64,000 nt of DNA from Akanthomyces muscarius (lineage: Eukaryota > Ascomycota > Sordariomycetes > Hypocreales > Cordycipitaceae): contig NW_026611615.1 of NCBI RefSeq assembly GCF_028009165.1, positions 372,001-436,000 of the forward strand, given 5' to 3'. This document shows, in pieces, positions 56,845-64,000 of this stretch. Numbering within the stretch: the first letter of the stretch is position 1; every line of letters begins with the position of its first letter. The translations under genes and the position numbers were made by a program. The notes beneath the pieces are model-generated. The model saw only the letters and a list, made by a program, of their open reading frames with translations, ran no database searches and was not told the origin of the DNA.

Positions 56845-57425
56845 ATGTCTAGCAATCTACTCCGAACGAATTTCGGGCATTACCCATTCATCAACAATGC
56901 ATATACGAGATTCAGATACTGGGGTATTGTTCGCTGGGTGGTTGATCTTGCAATCTTAGGCTTTGCAATCCCCGTTCTTGCCAGAAACCCGGGCCACGAC
57001 CTTCTGATCGCGTCCGCCTACTCTGTCGGCGCCGTGGGTTGCCTCCGATCCTTGCCTCACTTCATGATTTGCTAACGCTACAGCAGGCCGGCTTATGTGT
57101 GGTGCTATTTGTACCTCTGATTGGGCCGCGATCGCAATCCGACCCGCGACCTTCAGCCTGGGTTATGCCTGCACTGGCCATAACGCAGGTGGCACTCATT
57201 CCAGCGGCGGCACTCTTGATCAAGGGCTATAGCAGCCGTGACGGACGCTACTCGCGACGGGATCTCTCTGCTGGCTCGGAAGGCTTGGACAAGCGGATAT
57301 ATATCAGCCACGGCAGCTTCAGCGGGAGCCTTGAACAGCGATTGGCGCTGGTTGGTGGTTGCTGCTGCATCGCATCTGTGTTAGTTCAGTCCTGCACGTG
57401 TCCTCAACAGAAAGAGGAGAACTAA
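56845..57425 (+). CDS. Small hypothetical membrane protein
   Basis: Exons 56845-57033 and 57084-57425, 176 aa. The 50-nt intron has a GTGGGT donor and a perfect GCTAAC-GCTACAG branch and acceptor. Splicing joins two hydrophobic frames. Predicted membrane segments are IVRWVVDLAILGFAIPVLA, LLIASAYSVGA joined to AGLCVVLFVPLI, AWVMPALAITQVALIPAAA and LALVGGCCCIASVLV, so three to four spans. The C-terminus is cysteine-rich. I do not recognise a family. The gene is supported by the splice signals and consistent hydrophobic topology rather than homology. Confidence 0.55.
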
Positions 57426-59545
57426 TCCATACAACAGAGTCGCCGGCATTGCTCAGCTTTATTACCTTTGGAGGATTCATAGCCAGGCACGTAACGAAAA
57501 GATGATGGCAAATGGGACGATTGAGACGGTGGAATAAACAGTCTCGAGCCGGATGTTGCACAAATAAAGACTAATACCCAGAATACGAAGCAACGCATCT
57601 TAAATAGTATGCTTATGTTTTCTCATTAGCGTCGCATACGATAAATATTGTCTACACACGCTGATGCGATAGCTTGAAACCCGTGAGTGAAGCGCTCAGG
57701 CAACCGTTTTGCCCCAACGTATTCGCCACCGTTTGCTGTGCATAAAATGCACAATTTTGGGCCTTGGCAAAGCGACCAGATGATGAACACAAAACAAAGC
57801 GGCAAGGGAACTTAACTACCTAGTCGGTGCAGCCACGCCACCAAGCCACCAGCAGTGGCGACTGTCCAATCCAGCAGCCCAAATGGAGACTGCACCACCA
57901 GTTCCTTACACTGCAAATTAGTGCAAATGTTTTTGGTCAAGAAAAATGCTGCTGTCAGGGCGCAGAGCCGCGTTTGGCGTGCGTAGCCTCGTTCAATATG
58001 TCCAGTTTGAGTCCAGCCTGTCGCTGTCTCCGGTCCAATGGTCGCCGGCCAAATGGTCGCCGGCTCACGTTCGTAACATTAGGCGCCGAACCCAGCATCC
58101 GAATGATGCTGGTCAGAATAGATGGCTAGAATCACTTGATTTATGGTTTGTTATTTTTGTTATTATCGGCGCGCATATGCACGGTAAATTACACCATGTC
58201 TCCTGCATATTCGCCACTCTCGATGTAGCCTGCCGAGGGTAGGTAGGGGGGTGACCTGGTCGCATCTATTATTGCAGCTCTACTTATATGAAGGCCCCCC
58301 CATGTCAAACCGTTGCAGCATGCATATAAAAATAAAAATACACTGAGGACAAAAAACTGGTTTTACTTGCTGCATATACGCGTACTTCGTGTGTACCATG
58401 GTGAACCAGTCCGGGGAAGACATGTCAGTGGCGCCAGGCCTGCAGTGCAAGGGGGCAGTGAGGAAACAGGCGCATAAGGCGACGATAAATTAAATTATGC
58501 AAGCCGACGAACCATGTTTCATTGTGAGACTGTAATAGTACGCCTTATCAATCATGGCGCCATGCCTGAATCTTGCCTGCGGAATTATGCCCGCTCAAGA
58601 TGTGCCGACCTTGGGCGTCTGAAAGTGTCTGATCGAGGTTTCACAGGTATATTGCGACTGAATCGGGGCGTTTGGTTTACTCTCATTAATTGGATTGTAT
58701 TTTTGACTTGATTTTCGCGCTTTTTGCGGGTAAGCGGATAAACCTGTCACTAAATGGTGTTGTCGCAGCTGCGTTTTCAGTGATGAGCCTGCTGTGGACA
58801 TCACGACGCTGTTGGATACCGCTTCCTGGCAGGACTGCAAAGGTGTTCCCTCATCAGGAAGAATCTCAGTACTCGATGTCCTAAGGCCGGTATTACCCGC
58901 ATTCTTTAGCCTCCCTCGACTGTTAGATGGAAGTATTCGCGCACCTCAGACTCCAGGTTGCCCGGCTGGGCACTGCTCTGGTCTCCAGGCACTGCGAGTT
59001 ACAGCGCGATACATGTGAAAAGCTGATAATAGAGCAAAAACCTCTTCGCGCGTGGATAGCAACATTGTCAAGGTTACGTAGAACTACAGGCGATATAATT
59101 GCGTTTTCGTTGATTGCCCATGTGTGTAGCTGTAGCAGAAATGCGCGAAAGCTCCTGACGACCTAATGAAGTGGTGAGGAGCCACAGGGCCAGTGAAAAA
59201 AGCATCATCACTCTTCCGTCTCGTATCAGCTCTCAATCCAGATGCTTCGCGTCGTTGATTTCATTTTCTTAATCTGGTAGCCGGGAAAATTACTGCCCTT
59301 TACCAGTCCTGCTGTAAATGGTTTCCCCTACCCTACACCAGTGGTCAGCAGCAAGTCTCACTACCGATAAAGCCCGTGCAAAAGAACGTCCGAATTTTCA
59401 CCATGGCAATTAAGCAGTCAATTCTTCATCCCTATTATTGAACCAGTTTATGTTATGATTCGTTGCACCAGCACAATCGTTATCAATCACCGAGAGAACA
59501 AGTAAACATTAATATGCAAGAGTCGTCTATTGAACACACGTCTAT
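57426..59545. other. Intergenic, no gene supported
   Basis: About 2.1 kb. Two tandem copies of AATGGTCGCCGGC lie at 58036-58063. Short frames near 58514-59166 have no recognisable motif. Confidence 0.4.
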
Positions 59546-60607
59546 CTAGTGCAGAGACATTGGTACGCGTTTCGTATAATCGATATTTGACTTGTCCGCC
59601 TCCAGCCTGTCGGTGGTTGTGCCAAACAGGCGGTCCCAGACACGCGTCTGCTTGCCATAGTTGAAGCTCTTCTTCCAGCCCTTGCGGTGGTGCAGGTCGT
59701 GGTCCTCGAGCGCCAGCTCCATGCCCAGCACGCCGAGCACCGCAGAGATGGGCGACGGCACCACGCCGTGCACGCGGAGGCCGCAGTGACCCCAGACCTC
59801 GGCCCAGGTCAGATACTCGAAGCAGATCCACCACTCGTAGAAGCCCAGCCGCAGGCCCACGGCCGACAGCGTCAGGTACGTCAGGAACGGCACAATCAGG
59901 ATCTCGATGATTTCCTGCTCGTCGTCGGCGAAGCCAGAGTGCACGGCGGTCGGGTGCTTGGCCAGGTGGTGCGTCCGGTGGTACTTCCACAGGCCCGGCA
60001 GCTCGTGGCACGCGCGGTGGTACGAGTAGAAGAAGAAGTCGAGCACCACGCCGTAGAGGCACAGCTTGGCGAGGAACGGCGCGTAGGTGCTCGTGTCGCG
60101 GAGCGCCTGCAGCGGGGAGACGGCCGGGTCGTACGTCAGGAACGCGGCCATGGCCATGCGGAACCCCATCGTCTTCTCCAGCTCGCCGATGATCTTCCAC
60201 GCGCCCGTGTTGGGGATGCCGTCGCGGGCGACGTCGCCGTCGAGCACGCCGTGCTGGTAGATGAGCCCGCGCAGCAGGCGCACCTCACGCACGGCGATGA
60301 GCTTGTACGCCGTGTAGTAGAAGAGGGCCGCGGCGATCTTGCCCATGGGGATGCCCGTCAGCGAGACCCACGCCTGGTGCAGGAGCAGCGGCACCGCGGC
60401 GTAGACGAGGATGTAGCGGTGCTGCGACCACGCGGGCATGAACGGGATCTTGTCCGTCTTTGCGAACTTGGGCGGCGGCTCGTCCGGGTAGATGGGATAC
60501 AGGCGGAGGTAGTCGACGAGGCGCTGGGCTCTGTTCCACGTCTTGGGATCGGCCTTGGGCCAATCCGCGACCATGGAGTGTTGGTTGTGTTCTTGGGCTC
60601 TTCCCAT
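59546..60607 (-). CDS. Fatty acid hydroxylase / sterol desaturase superfamily enzyme
   Basis: Intronless gene of 353 aa. The di-iron histidine clusters are complete: H197-RAC-H201, H210-RT-HH (213, 214) and H303-DL-HH (306, 307), with further histidines at H223 and H274 between them. Hydrophobic segments around 66-80, 90-105, 182-196 and 235-262 fit an endoplasmic-reticulum membrane enzyme. Members hydroxylate or desaturate sterols, sphingolipids or aldehydes; the substrate here is not evident. The ATG at 60607 was chosen; M12 is an alternative. The third-position GC bias is very strong. Confidence 0.88.
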   Translation of the reverse strand: MGRAQEHNQHSMVADWPKADPKTWNRAQRLVDYLRLYPIYPDEPPPKFAKTDKIPFMPAWSQHRYILVYAAVPLLLHQAWVSLTGIPMGKIAAALFYYTAYKLIAVREVRLLRGLIYQHGVLDGDVARDGIPNTGAWKIIGELEKTMGFRMAMAAFLTYDPAVSPLQALRDTSTYAPFLAKLCLYGVVLDFFFYSYHRACHELPGLWKYHRTHHLAKHPTAVHSGFADDEQEIIEILIVPFLTYLTLSAVGLRLGFYEWWICFEYLTWAEVWGHCGLRVHGVVPSPISAVLGVLGMELALEDHDLHHRKGWKKSFNYGKQTRVWDRLFGTTTDRLEADKSNIDYTKRVPMSLH

Positions 60608-61120
60608 GTTGGCCGACTGTTTTCTGTGTGCCTCTATGATTCAAGTCAATTCAAGCCAGATCGAACTGTGACGGCTGCCAGTTATATATCTTCTGCAAGG
60701 TTCGATCCAATGCGGAGGGCGCTAGACGCTAATCCGTCGCCACACTCCGCTTAGCCGAGGGAGGCGGCCGAACAAATTGGCCCGGCGCTGCGCTCGGGCG
60801 GTCCGATTACTCTACGGTAACGGAATGCTCACTAAAAACTGCCGTGAAACTCTGCTGTCACAGCGGCCGATGATCCGGCACGTGTAAGTCAAACGGAAAG
60901 CAGGTGAAAAGAATCACCAGTGAGCGCGGTTTCTGAATTTATCTTCTTGATCGCTATTCCACTATATATATTTCGCGAAGTAGTGAAATGATGCTCCGGC
61001 ATTCTAGGACCGCCGCAACCCGTTCACTAGCCTATGCCAATTCCAGCTATGCTCAGCCCTGATGGCCAAAAGTGTGCAATCAGATATAAACGCAGCGATG
61101 CAGCCAAAAAAGCATGGTCT
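60608..61120. other. Intergenic
   Basis: Upstream of the hydroxylase and 3' of the 2OG oxygenase. A run TATATATA lies near 60963-60970. No gene supported. Confidence 0.4.
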
Positions 61121-62714
61121 CTATCCGGTAGAGGCCGAATCCTTTGGGGGCAGAGTTGCGAGAATGGCACAATGTGAGTACAAGGCCTTGGCCCGGGCCT
61201 CGTTGCCGTACTAACATGGGAGAGTTAGCGTGCAAAAAAAAAGAACCCCTTCGATCTATGGGGCTGGAAACTTACCGCTACGTAGATGAGTTGGAGCTGA
61301 GCATGAGTTGGCGTCGTGAGCCAATAAATTGGGCCGTCACTGTAGGACCCCCAACGTTTGTACATCTTGTAATGGTCTCTAGTCTCTTCCACTGAACCTC
61401 CTCGGTCTGCCATGATGCCGAATTTTTTCCCAATGATCCACTGTGACGGCATCTGAGCAGGCACCCATTTTTCGTTGTATTTGTTATCCTCAACGCGTTC
61501 TTTAAGGTAAGGTCGAATGTCATCGTCCATTTTCAAGATTGGCGATACCGTAACATGGATGCCGAGTGCCTTAAGAATTTCCCAGATAGCTGCATCAGCG
61601 CCCTTCAGAGTCGCAGGAAGGGGCGCTTCCTGACTGTCGTTGTAGGCGTAGGCGTGGGAGCACCAGAAGCCCAGCGTGCCGCCTACAGCGTCACGAGTCA
61701 GCACAAGTTGTCTGTGTAATGTTGAATCTAATGTAACGCACCGTTTCCAGAAAAAGGGTCTTGGTTGACCATTCTCTCGATGGCGTGGTACAACGGCAGG
61801 CGCGTCGGGTCCAGTGTCAATGAATTGCCCGTCAAGCGCCCGGCCCCATGAACCGCGAAGAGATTGTAAGTAAGCGTGAGCCGGTTTCCGCTAGAAACAT
61901 GCATGACTTCGTGCTCGCAGTCGCTGTAAAAAGCTGCCCACTCGATATGCATAGTCTCGTCCCGATCGGCAAGCATGCTCCAATCAAAGGTCGTCTCTTC
62001 ACCTTGGTGGCGAACTTTAAGCTGCCCGCCCCGGTGCTCCACGGGGAGACAAACGACGAGAGACCCAAATTGTGTCGGGGAACGAGGCGTGTCAACATGA
62101 GCCTTGAACATGCCAGATGGGCCAGAGTAAATCTGGAGAGAGAAGAGTCCGCAGTCAGTACTGTCGGTAAAACGAAATGGCTCTACTAGACCACTCACAT
62201 TGAGTTTGTAGAGCTTCGCATCTACTGCTCGCCGTGTTGTCGAATGGCCGAAGCTCGGAAGAAGCATTTGCGCGACTATGTCAATGATTCCAGTCGAGTA
62301 TGGATCGAAAGTGCTGCAAAACGCGTCTGGATTCATCTTTAGTGCCTTGCGATACGTCTCGTCATAAACATCTTGGCCTTTCAAGCCAAAAGTCGCTGGT
62401 TGGCAATCTTTGATCAGACCGCTAAGGGCATCGCGATCGGCTTTCTGGGTAGCGGGAAGGGTCACTTTGCGACGACATGGAGAGTCGTCGGCATGCGATA
62501 GTCCACTCATATCCCATCGGATCGTGACTGGAGCCGATTGCCGCGGCCGTGTAGAGAAAGAAGTCGATGGTGATGCCTCGCCTTCGCTCTCAACGGTGGG
62601 TGTTGCAATGGGAATCCGACCACCGCACGCGTACAAGTGCTTTTCCTCGGCCAGAATTTTTTTCAGTTCATCAAGGGCTGGGATGGCTTGGGGCTCGGGC
62701 TCGGGTGAAGACAT
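61121..62714 (-). CDS. 2-oxoglutarate-Fe(II) oxygenase domain protein
   Basis: Exons (minus strand): 62714-62199, 62132-61742, 61682-61276 and 61210-61121, giving 467 aa. Joining exons 1 and 2 gives KLYKLN-IYSGPSGMFKAHVDTPR, the family's iron-binding HxD (H184, D186). The distal histidine is H246 in DCEHEV, and R256 in GNRLTLTYN is the likely 2-oxoglutarate anchor. The last exon completes the conserved YVAYGNEA segment. The protein lacks a signal peptide and is probably cytosolic or nuclear. Many fungi carry several such prolyl-4-hydroxylase-like proteins of unknown substrate. The first intron is a multiple of three (66 nt) and free of stops, but its removal restores the family motif. Confidence 0.88.
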
Positions 62715-63307
62715 GACGATTCGATTAGCCTCGATCTAGTGTGTGCTGTTTTGTTCGAGAGTAGTTTGGTCAAGGCTTTCAGGAAAAGGGGGATGGGCTA
62801 TCTATCCTTTTTATATCCATCCTTCTTATCGTTGTAAATCCATATTAGGCAACCGAGGTATGTGCACGTTCACGGTTACACAACTGGGCCGTGGTGTTTG
62901 TTCACGGTCGAGGTGGTGAGACAGCGACGAGAATGGCAGCCAGTGCAGACCCTACAGTGACAGCGGGCGCAAGGCAGCAATGCCAGGGTTGCGCGCAGAA
63001 CTCATCATGCCTGCTGTGCGTTTTCCCGCCTGTGTAGCATTGCAGTTAACACCAACCTATTTGTCACAAACCCGGGATTGATAGACGGAGGATGCTTTTC
63101 CGCAATAGCCATTTTGATGCTGAAGGATGTAGTCTCTGGAGCGCGCCGTTTGTTGCCAGCTGGCAACAAACAGTTGCCAGACGTTTTGCCCCTCGAAATG
63201 CGTTCTTTCCGGCCCATAAAGTCTTTTACGAAGAACGACTCTCGTTTTTCGTTTCTCGTTTCTTCACAGTCCTTCATTTACGCAAATCGTTGTTATAAGC
63301 CTGCGCC
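62715..63307. other. Divergent promoter region
   Basis: About 590 bp between two divergent genes. A short inverted repeat GTTGCCAGCTGGCAAC occurs at 63152-63167. No gene supported. Confidence 0.4.
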
Positions 63308-64000
63308 ATGGCCGACCAGCTGGTTCGGTCACTTGCGAAGATTCACAGCAAAATTCACACGATGGGTGAAACAGAGAACGAGAGAGTCAGCAAGCGTCTC
63401 AGCTCTTCCAAAGCACCACCAATAAAGCACCCCAAGCTTCTGCCAAATCCTCTGCTCCGCCAAGTCCGACGACGACCGGCACAGCTAAATCTGTCCAAGA
63501 CCATCGTGGCACCCAGTACAGGTCCTCCTGCCTCTGCAACTACGAAGCCACCAAAGATCATGTCGGTTCGGGACAGACTCCTTCAGGGTATCTCGATGGA
63601 TCTTGGCCGCCTCCAACAGAATCCTGCTGCGTTTGACCGCATCTTTCCACCGCACAGGGCCGCCACCGCGACCAAGGGCAACTCGAAGCGCGCTTGCCAG
63701 TCAACAGAGATGCTACTCGAAAAACTCCATGCCGGGAGCAATACAGATCTGGACGACGAGGAAGAAGAAGAAGAAGCTGGGCAATTCGAAAGGAAGATGC
63801 GGAGCGTGTGGGTTCAGACTACGTTAAACGCGACCGTGTACTTGGATTGCTCACACCAAACGCAGAAGAAAACATAGCTAGAGGCTGCAGGTCGCGCTTC
63901 AGCTGTCCACCTGCGACCAGCTGCCGCTTGAGAAACTCCCGGAGTCGAGCCTCTTTTCGCAGAGGATGCGTCGCCACGGCGCGAAACGGTCGAGCCGAAC
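63308..64000 (+). CDS. Unknown protein, partial at the window edge
   Basis: Starts in a GCCATGG context. Exon 1 probably runs 63308-63835 (176 codons), followed by a 46-nt intron and a second exon from 63882 to beyond the window. Without splicing the frame stops at 63877. With splicing the reading continues as TRLQVALQLSTCDQLPLEK, which is more protein-like than the unspliced tail. The protein is basic and proline-rich in its first half, with an acidic run DLDDEEEEEE at about 148-157. No family recognised. Confidence 0.5.

Noticed and set aside
59687..60754. 355-codon + strand frame over the hydroxylase gene
   Set aside because: The sense frame on the other strand has all histidine clusters; this one has no motif and is an antisense shadow.

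Overview
The window looks like nuclear DNA of a filamentous ascomycete, most likely a sordariomycete of the Hypocreales type. Genes carry short introns of about 46-118 nt with GTNNGT donors and CTAAC/CTGAC branch points. Third codon positions are GC-rich. The products are typical of moulds: a Zn2Cys6 regulator, a questin-oxidase-like enzyme, an Ecl1-type life-span factor, cyanase and an M43 metalloprotease. The genus cannot be read from the sequence. All splice structures were built by eye from splice sites, reading frame and family continuity.

Left part (1-12 kb): the snoRNP assembly factor Bcd1; a 5'-truncated HD-phosphohydrolase remnant abutting an AT-rich island; a large Zn2Cys6 regulator; an unrecognised intronless 244-aa protein; and a six-exon questin-oxidase-like gene whose first intron appears to be GC-AG. 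A 320-bp AT-rich element with inverted ends (11.70-12.02 kb) resembles a mutated MITE.

Central housekeeping block (12-22.7 kb): exocyst subunit Sec6, the endocytic scaffold Ede1 (three EH domains, coiled coil, UBA), glutathione reductase and an eEF1B-gamma-like glutathione transferase.

Amino-acid block (23-31.7 kb): three tandem genes on the + strand encode cystathionine gamma-synthase, an aspartokinase with a strongly diverged regulatory half, and a FAD amine/fructosyl-amino-acid oxidase. A secreted M43 metalloprotease follows on the opposite strand. Aspartokinase and the gamma-type PLP enzyme lie on the same route (aspartate to O-acetylhomoserine to sulfur or carbon adducts). The grouping therefore recalls the amino-acid-supply modules of fungal alkaloid and fusaric-acid-type clusters, although no PKS or NRPS is visible here.

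Right part (32-64 kb): decayed coding-like stretches, cyanase, one hypothetical protein, and then about 19 kb (37.8-56.8 kb) holding only one convincing gene, ECL1. The 13.5 kb upstream of ECL1 has no gene I can support. Beyond it lie a small membrane protein, a fatty-acid-hydroxylase-superfamily enzyme, a 2OG-Fe(II) oxygenase and a partial unknown gene running off the right edge.
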